This document shows, piece by piece, positions 47,209 to 56,376 of a DNA stretch of 64,000 nucleotides; the stretch's first letter is position 1, and each line of letters starts with the position of its first letter. The DNA comes from Mycolicibacterium xanthum (GTDB taxonomy: Bacteria > Actinomycetota > Actinomycetes > Mycobacteriales > Mycobacteriaceae): positions 19,337 to 83,336 of the forward strand of contig NZ_JAIFZS010000055.1 in NCBI RefSeq assembly GCF_019710635.1. The letters run 5' to 3'. Below the pieces are notes generated by a model. The model was not told the origin of the DNA. It ran no database searches and saw nothing but the letters and a program-made list of their open reading frames with translations. Made by a program: the position numbers and the translations under genes.

Positions 47209-48522
47209 CTATGGAGAGGCGACGGCGAACAAGCGCCACTCGCCCGGCACGCCCTTGAGTTCGTGAGCGCCGCGGTCTTCGAACTCGAGCCCTGAGCCGA
47301 TCACGAGGTCACGCAGCGTGCTGGACACGAGCACGTCGTTCGGCCCGGCCAATCCGCTCACGCGCGCACCGATGTGCACGGCGATCCCACCGATGTCATC
47401 GCCCCGGATCTCGCATTCGCCGGTGTGCAACCCGGCCCGCACCTCGATACCGAGTGCCTGCACCGCATCACGGATCGCCATGGCGCAGCGGATCGCCCGC
47501 TGCGGGCCGTCGAACATTGCAAGGAATCCGTCGCCTGACGTGTTCACCTCGCGGCCTCGAAACCGCGCGAGCTGCGAACGGACGACAGCGTCGTGCGCGT
47601 CGAGCAAGGTGTGCCAGTCCCGGTCGCCGATCTCCGCTGCACGCCGCGTCGATTCCACGATGTCGGTGAAGAGCACCGTTGTCAGAACCCGATCAGCAAT
47701 CACGTCAGCGTTGTGGCCAGTGAGGAATGCGTGGATCTCCTGGAACGACGCGCGCCATTCTGGTTCAACGGTGTGATACCAGTTGCGGCCCGGCAGCTCA
47801 ACATATTTGGCGCCAGGTATGTGATCGGCGATGTATTTGCCCTTGGCGGGCGGAATTGCCACGCAGTCGGTGTGGTGGAGGACGAGCGTTGGTACGCGGA
47901 CTGTCGGTAGCACTGCCCGCACGTCCATTCCCATCGCGAGGGGTCTCACCAGGGCTAGCGTCCTGGGGCTCACCGCCAGACGTTCCATTCGTGCCCACGA
48001 CGCCCGGATCTCTTCGTTCCACGGCATGTCCGGGTTCAGTAGATGTTGGACCTTCCCGCTGCCCCACATGCGGAGATTCGCAGCTCGCGCTTCGTCTTGG
48101 GCGAGTGCGGTACCAGCGGCGTCCGCGAAACCGCCGAGAACGACCAGTGCCGTGGTGCGGGACGGATGTGTCGCCGCGAACAGCGCAGCGGGCGCGAACG
48201 CAGCGTTGGACGCGACGAGAACAGCTTCGCGACTACCCAAATCGTCGAGCACCGCGGTGATGCTGTCGGCCCATTGCTCCAACGTCGGCAGCGCCTCGGG
48301 CGTGACGGGATCGGAAGCCCCCGTGCCCGGCTGGTCAAAGAGGACATATCGACCGAGCGACGTCATCGCCTCGAGCCAACCCCGAATGGACGGTACTTCC
48401 GGGAGAACCTCGCAGCAGCTGAACCAGTTCGCGACGGAAACGATGTCGCGCGGACCTTCACGCGATGCGCGATAGGCCACGCGCAGGTCCCCGTTCAGCG
48501 CGTAGCGCGTCTCCGAGAACAT
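47209..48522 (-). CDS. Alpha/beta-hydrolase fused to a class III adenylate cyclase domain
   Basis: A 437-residue fusion. Residues about 1-268 are an alpha/beta-hydrolase-like domain (FDQPGTGASDPV, nucleophile position around S105 in VLVASNAAF, so a degenerate elbow). Residues about 275-437 are a class III nucleotidyl cyclase domain with metal-binding D287 (LFTDIVEST) and D331 (NTSGDGF). The lysine normally before the TSGDG loop is replaced (EVNTSGDG). Similar hydrolase-cyclase fusions are multi-copy in mycobacteria. The ATG is at 48522; a strong repeat-free gap follows. Confidence 0.87.
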   Translation of the reverse strand: MFSETRYALNGDLRVAYRASREGPRDIVSVANWFSCCEVLPEVPSIRGWLEAMTSLGRYVLFDQPGTGASDPVTPEALPTLEQWADSITAVLDDLGSREAVLVASNAAFAPAALFAATHPSRTTALVVLGGFADAAGTALAQDEARAANLRMWGSGKVQHLLNPDMPWNEEIRASWARMERLAVSPRTLALVRPLAMGMDVRAVLPTVRVPTLVLHHTDCVAIPPAKGKYIADHIPGAKYVELPGRNWYHTVEPEWRASFQEIHAFLTGHNADVIADRVLTTVLFTDIVESTRRAAEIGDRDWHTLLDAHDAVVRSQLARFRGREVNTSGDGFLAMFDGPQRAIRCAMAIRDAVQALGIEVRAGLHTGECEIRGDDIGGIAVHIGARVSGLAGPNDVLVSSTLRDLVIGSGLEFEDRGAHELKGVPGEWRLFAVASP

Positions 48523-48654
48523 CGCAGAAGTCTAGTTCCCGGAGGCGCGCCGACAGCCGATTGTGCTTTACCAGAGCGCTCCCTGAATTCCATTAAGCGC
48601 AATCGTTGCCAACTCGACACGCCACCGTTCAGCGGGCCCATCCTCAAGACAGTT

Positions 48655-49198
48655 TCAGCGGCGTCGTACCAGTTTCGCTTGTAGCCGCTGCATCAGGGCG
48701 ATCGCTCGCTCTCCTTGGCTGCCACGCGCAGGAAACATGCCGAGTTGCCGCATGACATCCATCATGTCGACCACAATCCGTATCCGGCTCACGAGCCCAT
48801 CACGGATTTCGGCGATCTCCCGAACGTCGAACTCCACGCGCTTGCCAGGGGGCGCGAGGCCCGGTGGGTCGAGCTGCCCGGTCTGGGTGCCCACTGCGAG
48901 CCAGTTCAGGCTGATTCGTGGGGCGTGTGGATGGAAGAACGAGTCCGTCCATCAGCTCGAGTGTCAGATCGGGATAGCCCCTCCACATGTTCGTGTAGAA
49001 CGCTGTTACCTCGGCGCGTCCATGCATGGGCGCGGGTGCGGCACTGTGTTCGATGATCACGTCCTCGGTCATCAGCGCAACGAAGCCGTCGGGATCGTGG
49101 GCGCTAAAAGCGGCCGCCGCACGTTCCACGATGCTGTTGACAAGAACCTCGTCGACCCGTGCGGCTTCGGTCTCACCAGTTGTCGTGATTACCTCCAA
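48655..49198 (-). pseudogene. Frameshifted SnoaL-like/NTF2-fold protein
   Basis: Two frames together make one SnoaL-like polyketide-cyclase-type protein. The first reads from the ATG at 49198 through AAAFSAHDPDGFVALMTEDVII and GYPDLTLELMDG; the second continues as HPHAPRISLNWLAVG...LDPPGLAPPGKRVEFDVREIAEI. The join needs one extra base removed near 48935-48947. So the gene is interrupted by a one-base insertion, or the base is a sequencing error. Neither half alone covers the domain. Confidence 0.75.
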
Positions 49199-49338
49199 GC
49201 ATCAAAGGGGATGCCAAAGACCAGCTGTGGTTCAGTACACCCCTTCCTCGGGGGCAGGGCGTGGATTTCACCAAGGAATAGATGTCCTGCGGCTGGTGAA
49301 ATGCACTTTGGCCAGTCGCGGGAGCTACGGGTGCAAAA

Positions 49339-50418
49339 CTAGATGTCGCTCGAGAAGCGGATGCCGCCGTCGGGGATGGTGATGCCCGGCCACACCCGGG
49401 CTCCACGCAGTAGCTCGCAGCGCGCCCCGATGTCGGCGCCGTCGCCGATCACCCCGTCGCGGATCAGCGCCCGCGGCCCGATGTGCGCGCCGAAGCCGAT
49501 GATCGAGCGCTCGATCACCGCACCGGCCCCGACCTTCACCCCGTCGAAGATCACCGCGCCGTCCAGTCGCGCCCCGCCGGCGATCTCGGCGCCGCGGCCG
49601 ATCACCGTGCCGCCGATCAACAGCGCCCCTGGCGCCACGCTGGCGCCGTCGTGCACCAGCGACTCCCCGCGATGGCCATTGAGCGCCGGCGACGGCGCGA
49701 TGCCTCGCACCAGATCCGCCGACCCGCGCACGAAGTCCTCGGGCGTGCCCATGTCGCGCCAGTAGGTGGCGTCGACGTAGCCGAACACCCGGTGGCCGTC
49801 GACCAGCAGACCGGGGAACACCTCGCGCTCCACCGACAGCGCCCGGCCCTTCGGAATCCCCTCGACCACAGCGCGCTTGAACACATAGCAGCCCGCGTTG
49901 ATCTGGTCGGTCGGCGGGTCCTGCGTCTTCTCCAAAAACGCCGTCACCCGCGAGTCGGCGTCCGTTGGCACACAACCGAATGCACGCGGGTCGCCGACGC
50001 GGACCAGATGCAGCGTGACGTCGGCGTCCTTGGCCGTATGCGCATCCAGCAGCGCCCGCAGGTCACACCCGGACAACACGTCACCGTTGAACACCACCGC
50101 GGTGTCGTGGCGCAGCATGGGGGTGACGTTGGCGATGCCGCCGCCGGTGCCCAGCGGTTCGTCCTCGACGACGTAGTCGATCTGCAGGCCCATCTTGGAG
50201 CCGTCGCCGAACTCCGACTCGAACACGCCCGCCTTGTAGGAGGTGCCGAGCACGACGTGCTCGATGCCGGCTGCGGCGATCCGCGACAGCAGGTGGGTCA
50301 GGAACGCCAGGCCCGCGGTCGGCAGCATCGGCTTGGGCGCCGACAGCGTCAGCGGCCGTAGTCGGGTGCCCATCCCGCCGACCAGCACGACGGCGTCCAC
50401 CTCTGCCGGATTGACCAT
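49339..50418 (-). CDS. manC: GDP-mannose pyrophosphorylase (mannose-1-phosphate guanylyltransferase)
   Basis: A 359-residue enzyme matching Rv3264c, forming GDP-mannose from mannose-1-phosphate and GTP. The N-terminal nucleotidyltransferase domain has VLVGGMGTRLRPLT and PKPMLP; the C-terminal third is a left-handed beta-helix with hexapeptide repeats (LIGGTVIGRGAEI, VIERSIIGFGAHI). Its ATG at 50418 shares one base with the wbbL stop (TGATG). M. tuberculosis usage calls this manB or manC. Confidence 0.95.
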   Translation of the reverse strand: MVNPAEVDAVVLVGGMGTRLRPLTLSAPKPMLPTAGLAFLTHLLSRIAAAGIEHVVLGTSYKAGVFESEFGDGSKMGLQIDYVVEDEPLGTGGGIANVTPMLRHDTAVVFNGDVLSGCDLRALLDAHTAKDADVTLHLVRVGDPRAFGCVPTDADSRVTAFLEKTQDPPTDQINAGCYVFKRAVVEGIPKGRALSVEREVFPGLLVDGHRVFGYVDATYWRDMGTPEDFVRGSADLVRGIAPSPALNGHRGESLVHDGASVAPGALLIGGTVIGRGAEIAGGARLDGAVIFDGVKVGAGAVIERSIIGFGAHIGPRALIRDGVIGDGADIGARCELLRGARVWPGITIPDGGIRFSSDI

Positions 50419-51311
50419 CACTGCCGCCCTTTCGCCTGTGCCCGCCGAGCCTTCCGGCGGGAGTTCCGGACGACCAGGCCGGCCCGCGTCTCCAGTGCCC
50501 CCCGAAACGCCCACCGTAGCGGCGCCTGCCACCACGACGGGTAGCGATCCGCCAGGAAAGTGTAGGTGCTGACATGATGCGCCGCCAGATTGCGGGCCGG
50601 GTCGCGACCGGTGGAGTGGCCCTTGTCGTGCAACACCTCCGCCGCGGGCACGTAGACGTTCTGCCAGCCCGCGGCCTCGAGCCGATCTCCCAGGTCGACG
50701 TCCTCCATGTACATGAAGTAGCGCTCGTCGAAGCCGGACACCGTGGCGAACGCCTCGCTGCGCAGCAACAGGCACGAGCCGGACAGCCAGCCCACCGCGC
50801 GTTCGCTGGGATCGGTGCGGTCCTGACGGTAGGCGGCCGTCCACGGGTTGGTCGGCCACAGCGGGCCGACGACGGCGTGCATGCCGCCGCGGACGATGCT
50901 GGGCTGGTGACGCGCCGACGGGTACACCGAGCCGTCCGGGTCGCGGATCAGGGGGCCCAGCGCACCGGCGTTCGGCCAGCGCGAGGCCGCCTCGAGCATC
51001 AGGTCGATGCTGCCCGGCCCCCACTGCACGTCGGGGTTGGCGACGATGAAGAAGTCCGTGCCGGAGGTCAACCCGTATTCGGCGACGGCCCGGTTGATGG
51101 CACTGCCGTAGCCCAGGTTCGACCCGGTGCGCAGCAACCGCACGTTCGGGTAGCGCTCGACGGCCTCCTCGGGGGCGCCGTCGGTGGAGCCGTTGTCGGC
51201 CATCACGACGGTCACCGGCCGGTCGGTGGCGTGCGCGAGGGTGGCCAGGAACCGGTCCAGATGCGGTCCCGGCGAATACGTCACCGTCACGACGTAGAGT
51301 TCGTCGCTCAC
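50418..51311 (-). CDS. wbbL: Rhamnosyltransferase WbbL
   Basis: A 297-residue GT2-family enzyme matching WbbL1 (Rv3265c), which adds rhamnose to decaprenyl-PP-GlcNAc to form the arabinogalactan linker. VTYSPGPHLDRFLATL, DNGSTDG, NPDVQWGPGSI and the catalytic-region ERYFMYMEDVDLGDRL are present. The GTG at 51311 is preferred as start; an ATG five codons upstream is possible. It is coupled to the pyrophosphorylase. Confidence 0.94.
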   Translation of the reverse strand: MSDELYVVTVTYSPGPHLDRFLATLAHATDRPVTVVMADNGSTDGAPEEAVERYPNVRLLRTGSNLGYGSAINRAVAEYGLTSGTDFFIVANPDVQWGPGSIDLMLEAASRWPNAGALGPLIRDPDGSVYPSARHQPSIVRGGMHAVVGPLWPTNPWTAAYRQDRTDPSERAVGWLSGSCLLLRSEAFATVSGFDERYFMYMEDVDLGDRLEAAGWQNVYVPAAEVLHDKGHSTGRDPARNLAAHHVSTYTFLADRYPSWWQAPLRWAFRGALETRAGLVVRNSRRKARRAQAKGRQ

Positions 51312-51351
51312 CGGCGGCCTACCCATCCCACGGCGTAGAGGGTAGCGCGGG

Positions 51352-52221
51352 TCAGGCAACCGACAGCGCCGCGCACAGCGCCTCACGCCACCCCCGCAGC
51401 GGTGTCAGCCCGGCCTCGGCGGACCTGCGCGCCGACAGCGCCGAATACGGCGGCCGCGGGGCGGGACGGGGATGCTCATCGCTGCCGACCGGCCGCACCC
51501 GCGACGGGTCGGCGCCCAGCTCGGCGAACACCGCCCGGGCCTGCTCGAAGCGGCTGACCGCACCGTCGTTGGCGGCGTGCAGCAGCGGCTGCCGGATCGC
51601 GCCGTCGGCGATCTGCAGCAGCGCGGTGCACAGGTCTTCGGCATAGGTCGGCGAGCCGATCTGGTCGGCCACCACCTCGACAACGCCGTCGCCCAGCGCC
51701 GCCCGGCGCATCACGGCGACGAAGTCGGTGCCGTCGCGGCCCTGGTACACCCACGCGGTGCGCACGATGTGGGCGTCGGGCATGGCCGCCAGCACCGCGA
51801 ACTCGCCGGCCAGCTTGGTGCGCCCGTACACCGACAGCGGCCCGGTGGCGTCGTCGATGTCGTAGGGCCGCGGCCCGCCGCCGGGCACCGCGCTGAAGTC
51901 CCCGCTGAACACGTAGTCGGTGGAGATGTGGATGAAGTCGGCACCGGCGCGGGCACATGCGCGGGCGATGGTCTCGGGGCCGGTGGTGTTGACCGCGGCC
52001 ACGCGCTCGGGTTCGGCCTCGGCGGCATCGACCTTGGTGTAGCCGGCGCAGTTGATCACCACGTCGCCGGCCTCGATGAACCGTGCAGCAGCCAGCGCGT
52101 CGGTGATGTCCCACTCCGATCGCGTGAGCGCCACCACGTCGCGGCCCTGCGCACGGGCCTGACCTGCCAACACCCGGCCCACCATGCCGCCGGCTCCCGG
52201 AATGACGATGCGGCCGTTCAT
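51352..52221 (-). CDS. rmlD: dTDP-4-dehydrorhamnose reductase
   Basis: A 289-residue SDR-type reductase matching Rv3266c, making dTDP-L-rhamnose for the linker. The N-terminal nucleotide-binding loop is PGAGGMVGR (8-16), the catalytic motif YGRTK is near residue 130, and the metal/sugar region DQIGSPTYAEDL is conserved. It lies 40 bases upstream of wbbL on the same strand, so rmlD-wbbL-pyrophosphorylase is one operon. Confidence 0.95.
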   Translation of the reverse strand: MNGRIVIPGAGGMVGRVLAGQARAQGRDVVALTRSEWDITDALAAARFIEAGDVVINCAGYTKVDAAEAEPERVAAVNTTGPETIARACARAGADFIHISTDYVFSGDFSAVPGGGPRPYDIDDATGPLSVYGRTKLAGEFAVLAAMPDAHIVRTAWVYQGRDGTDFVAVMRRAALGDGVVEVVADQIGSPTYAEDLCTALLQIADGAIRQPLLHAANDGAVSRFEQARAVFAELGADPSRVRPVGSDEHPRPAPRPPYSALSARRSAEAGLTPLRGWREALCAALSVA

Positions 52222-52287
52222 GTAACGAGTTTGGCACGCCGATCTCGGCTACCCGGCTCCCCGCCTGCTCGCCAGTAGCCTGGGCAA

Positions 52288-53763
52288 ATGCCTGTAGCTC
52301 GTTTGATGCGTGTGATCTCGGTGGCCGTCGCGATGGCCATCGTGGTGACCACCGGCGTCGCGTGGGGCAAGATCCGCTCGTTCGAGTCGGGCATCAACCA
52401 CGTCAGCCCGATCACGCTCGGTGAGGGTGGCGAGGACGGGGCCATCGACATCCTGCTGGTCGGCCTGGACAGCCGCACCGACGCGCACGGCAATCCGCTG
52501 AGCCAGGACGAACTGGCCACGCTGCGCGCCGGCGACGACGAGTCGACCAACACCGACACGATCATCCTGGTACGCATCCCCAACAACGGGCGCTCGGCGA
52601 CGGCGATCTCCATTCCGCGCGACTCCTACGTCGAGGCCCCGGGCATCGGCAAGATGAAGATCAACGGCGTGTACGGCTCGGTGCATCTGGAGAAGATGAA
52701 GGAGCTCGTCGAGGAGCAGGGCGAGGACCCGTCGGTGGCCGAGCCGGAGGCCGTCGCCGCCGGCCGCGAGGAGCTGATCAAGACGGTCGCCAAACTCACC
52801 GGTGTCACCGTCGACCACTACGCCGAGATCGGCCTGCTCGGTTTCGCGCTGATCACCGACGCGCTCGGCGGTGTCGACGTCTGCCTGCGCGACGCCGTGT
52901 ACGAGCCGCTGTCGGGTGCGGACTTCCCGGCCGGCTGGCAGCGGCTGACCGGCCCGCAGGCGCTGAGCTTCGTGCGCCAGCGCCACGACCTGCCGCGCGG
53001 CGACCTGGACCGGGTGACCCGCCAGCAGGCGGTAATGGCCTCGCTGGCCCATGAGGTGATCTCCGGCAAGACGCTGTCCAGCCCGGCGACGCTGAACCGG
53101 CTGCAGGAGGCCGTGCAGCGCTCGGTGGTGCTGTCGGAGGGCTGGGACATCATGGACTTCGTCGAGCAGTTGCAGAACCTGGCCGGCGGCAACGTCGCGT
53201 TCGCGACCATCCCAATCGTCGAGGAGGCCGGCTGGAGCGACGACGGCATGCAGTCGGTGGTCCGGGTCAACCCGACCGAGGTGAAGGACTGGGTCACCGG
53301 CCTGCTCAACGACCAGGACGAGGGCAAGACCGAGGAACTGGCCTACAGCCCGGACAAGACCACCGTCGAAGTGCTCAACGGCACCGACGTCAACGGGCTG
53401 GCCGCCGCGGTGTCCCACGTGCTGACGACCAAGGGCTTCCGCCCCGGCGAGGTCGGCAACACCGAGGGCGTCGTGGTGACCGGCAGCGTGGTGCAGGCGG
53501 CCAAGTCCGACGATCTGGGCGCGCAGCAGGTCGCCCTCGAGCTCGGTGGGTTGCCGGTGGAGCAGGACGCCACGGTGTCGCCCGGCTCGGTGCGGGTGGT
53601 GCTGGCCGACGACTACACCGGACCCGGCGCGGGGCTGGACGGCACCGACGTCACGTTGATGGGTGCCGACCCGACCGCGACGGACATCGTGTCGGACACC
53701 GGGGACACCGTACCCTCCCCGATCATCACGGCCGGCGCCGACGACCCGGCGTGCGTCAACTGA
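52288..53763 (+). CDS. lcp1: LytR-CpsA-Psr ligase Lcp1
   Basis: A 491-residue LCP protein matching Rv3267, the main enzyme joining arabinogalactan to peptidoglycan. A single N-terminal membrane helix (about 8-26) leads to the LCP domain with DILLVGLDSR, TDTIILVRI, ISIPRDSYVE and the arginine-rich FVRQRHDLPRGDLDRVTRQQ. A LytR_C domain lies at about 375-455. TAGCCT lies 6 bases before the ATG (leaderless pattern). It is divergent from rmlD, its pathway partner. Confidence 0.95.
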   Translation: MPVARLMRVISVAVAMAIVVTTGVAWGKIRSFESGINHVSPITLGEGGEDGAIDILLVGLDSRTDAHGNPLSQDELATLRAGDDESTNTDTIILVRIPNNGRSATAISIPRDSYVEAPGIGKMKINGVYGSVHLEKMKELVEEQGEDPSVAEPEAVAAGREELIKTVAKLTGVTVDHYAEIGLLGFALITDALGGVDVCLRDAVYEPLSGADFPAGWQRLTGPQALSFVRQRHDLPRGDLDRVTRQQAVMASLAHEVISGKTLSSPATLNRLQEAVQRSVVLSEGWDIMDFVEQLQNLAGGNVAFATIPIVEEAGWSDDGMQSVVRVNPTEVKDWVTGLLNDQDEGKTEELAYSPDKTTVEVLNGTDVNGLAAAVSHVLTTKGFRPGEVGNTEGVVVTGSVVQAAKSDDLGAQQVALELGGLPVEQDATVSPGSVRVVLADDYTGPGAGLDGTDVTLMGADPTATDIVSDTGDTVPSPIITAGADDPACVN

Positions 53764-53764
53764 C

Positions 53765-54487
53765 GTGACCAACCTGAGCTCGGCGATCCTCGATCCGCTG
53801 CTGGCCGCCAACCCGGCCGGGCCGCGCATCACCTACTACGACGACGCCACCGGTGAGCGCATCGAGCTGTCCACCGTGACGCTGGCGAACTGGGCCGCCA
53901 AGACCGCCAACCTGCTGCGCGACGAACTCGGCGCCGGCCCGGGTAGCAGAATCACCGTGTTGCTGCCCGCCCATTGGCAGACGGCCGCGGTGCTGTTCGG
54001 CGTGTGGTGGATCGGCGCAGAGGTGGTGTTGAACAGCGGTTCCGGTGTCGAGGCCGATGTGGCGCTGTGCACCGCCGACCGGATCGACGAGGCGGATGCG
54101 GCGGTGGGGATGGGTGAGGTCGTGGTGTTGTCGCTGGACCCGTTCGGCAAGCCGGCGCCCGATCTGCCGGTCGGGGTGACCGATTACGCGACTTCGGTTC
54201 GGGTGCAAGGCGATCAGGTCGTGCCGGAGCGTGCGCCGGGGCCGGCGCTGGACGGACGCTCGGTCGACGACGTGCTTGCCGCGGCCCGGGAGTCGGCCGC
54301 TCGACAGGGCTTCGCCGCGACCGACCGGATCGGGTCGACGGCCGGCTGGGACAGCGCCGACGACCTGGTGGCGCACCTGCTCTCGGTCTACGTGATCGGC
54401 GCCTCACTGGTGCAGATGGCGAATCTCGACCCCGATTTGCTGGACCGCCGAAGAATTAACGAGAAATTGACGCGAACCATACCGTGA
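53765..54487 (+). CDS. TIGR03089-family protein, Rv3268
   Basis: A 240-residue protein matching Rv3268, related to the N-terminal half of acyl-CoA synthetases/AMP-binding enzymes (ELSTVTLANWAAKTANLLRDELG, VLFGVWWIGAEVVL) but lacking the catalytic AMP-binding core. It has no enzyme activity that can be assigned. The GTG at 53765 follows the lcp1 stop by one base, so the two are likely co-transcribed. Confidence 0.88.
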   Translation: MTNLSSAILDPLLAANPAGPRITYYDDATGERIELSTVTLANWAAKTANLLRDELGAGPGSRITVLLPAHWQTAAVLFGVWWIGAEVVLNSGSGVEADVALCTADRIDEADAAVGMGEVVVLSLDPFGKPAPDLPVGVTDYATSVRVQGDQVVPERAPGPALDGRSVDDVLAAARESAARQGFAATDRIGSTAGWDSADDLVAHLLSVYVIGASLVQMANLDPDLLDRRRINEKLTRTIP

Positions 54488-54583
54488 CCATTTCGTTTCC
54501 CAAGCCACACGCTGCTCTCAGGTTCCTTGTGGACACTTCTGCGTGTCTGGGCGTGACAGTTTTGGCAAACGGAAGGTTCGCCG

Positions 54584-54913
54584 ATGTCGTCGACCATCAC
54601 CGCGATCGCGGTCATAGCGCTGCTGGTGATCTGGCACGCGCGTAATCGCCGGCACCCCGGGTGGTGCGCGAGTTCCGACGGCCGGTCCCACATCTACTGC
54701 GGATACGCACTGGTGATGATCGCGTCCTATTGGCTGGTCAGCGCCCCCACGGGCACCACCTGGGAATGGGCGCTGGGCAACGCCTGGCTGCTGGCGGCGA
54801 TGGTGGCGTTCGTTGCCGGCTTCGAGAACCTCAACCGCGCCACCGCCCAGCGCGACGAGTTGGCCCGGCTGATGGAGACGTTGGCACCCACGACGGACTC
54901 GATCAGCCGATAG
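54584..54913 (+). CDS. Small membrane protein
   Basis: A 109-residue protein with about three hydrophobic segments (3-17, 40-53 and 62-81) and a short charged C-terminal tail containing RATAQRDELARLMETL. No family was recognised. GGAAGG lies 9-14 bases before the ATG. A short GACAC/GTGTC hairpin stands upstream near 54532-54547. It lies between the TIGR03089 gene and birA on the same strand. Confidence 0.65.
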   Translation: MSSTITAIAVIALLVIWHARNRRHPGWCASSDGRSHIYCGYALVMIASYWLVSAPTGTTWEWALGNAWLLAAMVAFVAGFENLNRATAQRDELARLMETLAPTTDSISR

Positions 54914-54962
54914 GGCATTTCTACCCACGATATCGGCCGGCACACTCATTAGGCTTTTGCTC

Positions 54963-55754
54963 GTGCCCGCAACCCACCGTGCTGCCCTCAATTCCGAGTT
55001 GTTGCGCAATGTCATTTCGAACACCGAATGGCGGCGCGTCGACGTTGTCGAAGAGACCGGTTCGACGAACGCCGACCTGATCGCACGTGCCGCCGCCGGC
55101 GAGGACATCGCCGGCGCGGTGCTGCTGGCCGAGTACCAGAGCGCGGGCCGCGGCCGCCACGGCAGGACGTGGTCGGCGCCGCCGCGCTCACAGATCGCGA
55201 TGTCGGTCGGGGTGGACACCACCGGGGTGTCGCCCGACGGTTGGGGGTGGCTGCCGCTGCTCGCGGGGCTGGCGGTCGCACAGACGGTGCGTGATCTCGG
55301 CATCGACGCGGGTCTGAAGTGGCCCAATGACATACTCGTCGGCACCGGCAAGCTGGCCGGCATCCTGGCCGAGGTGACCGGACCGGTGATCGTGGTGGGG
55401 CTGGGCCTCAACGTCAGCCTGACCCCCGACGAATTGCCCGACCCGAACGCGGTGTCGCTGAGCATGCTGGGCCACGACGTCGACCGCTCCGCGCTGGCCG
55501 GTGAACTGCTGATCGCGCTGAGCAGGCGCGTGCGGCACTGGCGCGCGATGAAGGGCGCCGACGACGACGCCGCCGTCGACTACCGCAACCACAGCACCAC
55601 CCTCGGCGCGCTGGTGCGCGCGGTGCTGCCCGGTGACACCGAGATCGTCGGCATCGCCGCGGCCATCGACGACAGCGGCCGACTGGTGATCGACACCGAC
55701 GGCACGATGACGACGGTGTCGGCGGGCGATATCACCTATCTCCGCAACGGCTGA
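54963..55754 (+). CDS. birA: Biotin-protein ligase BirA
   Basis: A 263-residue biotin-[acetyl-CoA-carboxylase] ligase without the N-terminal helix-turn-helix of the E. coli repressor form. Biotinyl-AMP loop GRGRHGR lies at 62-68 and KWPND at 119-123; ETGSTNADL and the C-terminal SH3-like domain (VSAGDITYLR) follow. The GTG at 54963 was chosen because TAGGCT lies 7 bases upstream (leaderless pattern). In M. tuberculosis birA adjoins the PH-domain gene; here it is 5 kb away on the other side of fadE25. Confidence 0.93.
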   Translation: MPATHRAALNSELLRNVISNTEWRRVDVVEETGSTNADLIARAAAGEDIAGAVLLAEYQSAGRGRHGRTWSAPPRSQIAMSVGVDTTGVSPDGWGWLPLLAGLAVAQTVRDLGIDAGLKWPNDILVGTGKLAGILAEVTGPVIVVGLGLNVSLTPDELPDPNAVSLSMLGHDVDRSALAGELLIALSRRVRHWRAMKGADDDAAVDYRNHSTTLGALVRAVLPGDTEIVGIAAAIDDSGRLVIDTDGTMTTVSAGDITYLRNG

Positions 55755-55776
55755 CCTGTTAGTCGCTCGCCTGGGC

Positions 55777-55821
55777 GCGCTACCGGGGATGCACGTTCGC
55801 GTGCAGATTGGTGCTCCCCGG
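55777..55821. repeat. Family A hairpin before the coiled-coil gene
   Basis: CCGGGG at 55783 pairs with CCCCGG at 55816, and TGCACG with CGTGCA inside. The first 25 bases match 6325-6349 with three differences. Confidence 0.65.
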
Positions 55822-55849
55822 GGCCCGCGGTGCTGGGTAGGCTCATCGT

Positions 55850-56308
55850 GTGGAATCAGATGACCTCGAACCGCGGGTGGAAGCTCTGGAAAACCAGGTG
55901 CGCGATTTGACGGCCCAGATGCGGGGAAGCAAAGAGGATGCGGCGGCCGCCCGCGTGTTGGCCGGTGCCGCCGATCGCGATGTCGACGAAATGCGGGGTG
56001 AGATCCGCGACTTCCGTAAGGCCACGACAGCCGGCTTCAATGCCATGCGCCAGGACTTCGTCGACCTGCGGGGTGAGTTCGGCGTGCTGCGCGATGAGTT
56101 CGCCGACCTGCGGGGTGAGTTCGGCGTGCTGCGGGATGACTTCGGCGTCCTGCGCGGTGAGTTCACCGACCTGCGCCAGGACTTCGGCGTACTTCGTGAT
56201 CACGTCGACCGAGGGTTCATGGAAATGCGCGGCAAGTTCGATGCCACTGCAGCGGGGCAACAGCAAATCGTCGACCTGCTGAACTCCATCTTCATTGAAG
56301 ACGGCTAA
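55850..56308 (+). CDS. Coiled-coil protein with heptad repeats
   Basis: A 152-residue protein. The region from about 65 to 120 is built of 14-residue units containing DLRGEFGVLRDEF, reflected in the DNA as 42-bp repeats starting at 56063, 56105 and 56147. The heptads fit a long parallel coiled coil. No signal peptide or membrane helix is present. GTG start. Likely a structural or oligomeric protein; function unknown. Confidence 0.72.
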   Translation: MESDDLEPRVEALENQVRDLTAQMRGSKEDAAAARVLAGAADRDVDEMRGEIRDFRKATTAGFNAMRQDFVDLRGEFGVLRDEFADLRGEFGVLRDDFGVLRGEFTDLRQDFGVLRDHVDRGFMEMRGKFDATAAGQQQIVDLLNSIFIEDG

Positions 56309-56322
56309 AGCCAGGCCTGACG

Positions 56323-56367
56323 CGAACGTGCATTCCGTGTAGCCGCGCGACAAGGAATGCACGTTCG
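56323..56367. terminator. Family A hairpin between coiled-coil gene and fadE25
   Basis: A perfect 14-bp stem, CGAACGTGCATTCC (56323-56336) with 56354-56367, and a 17-base loop containing GTGTAGCCGCGC. It serves convergent transcripts. Its complement matches the family A core at 55777 (TGCACGTTCGCG). Confidence 0.82.
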
Positions 56368-56376
56368 AGGCAAGCG

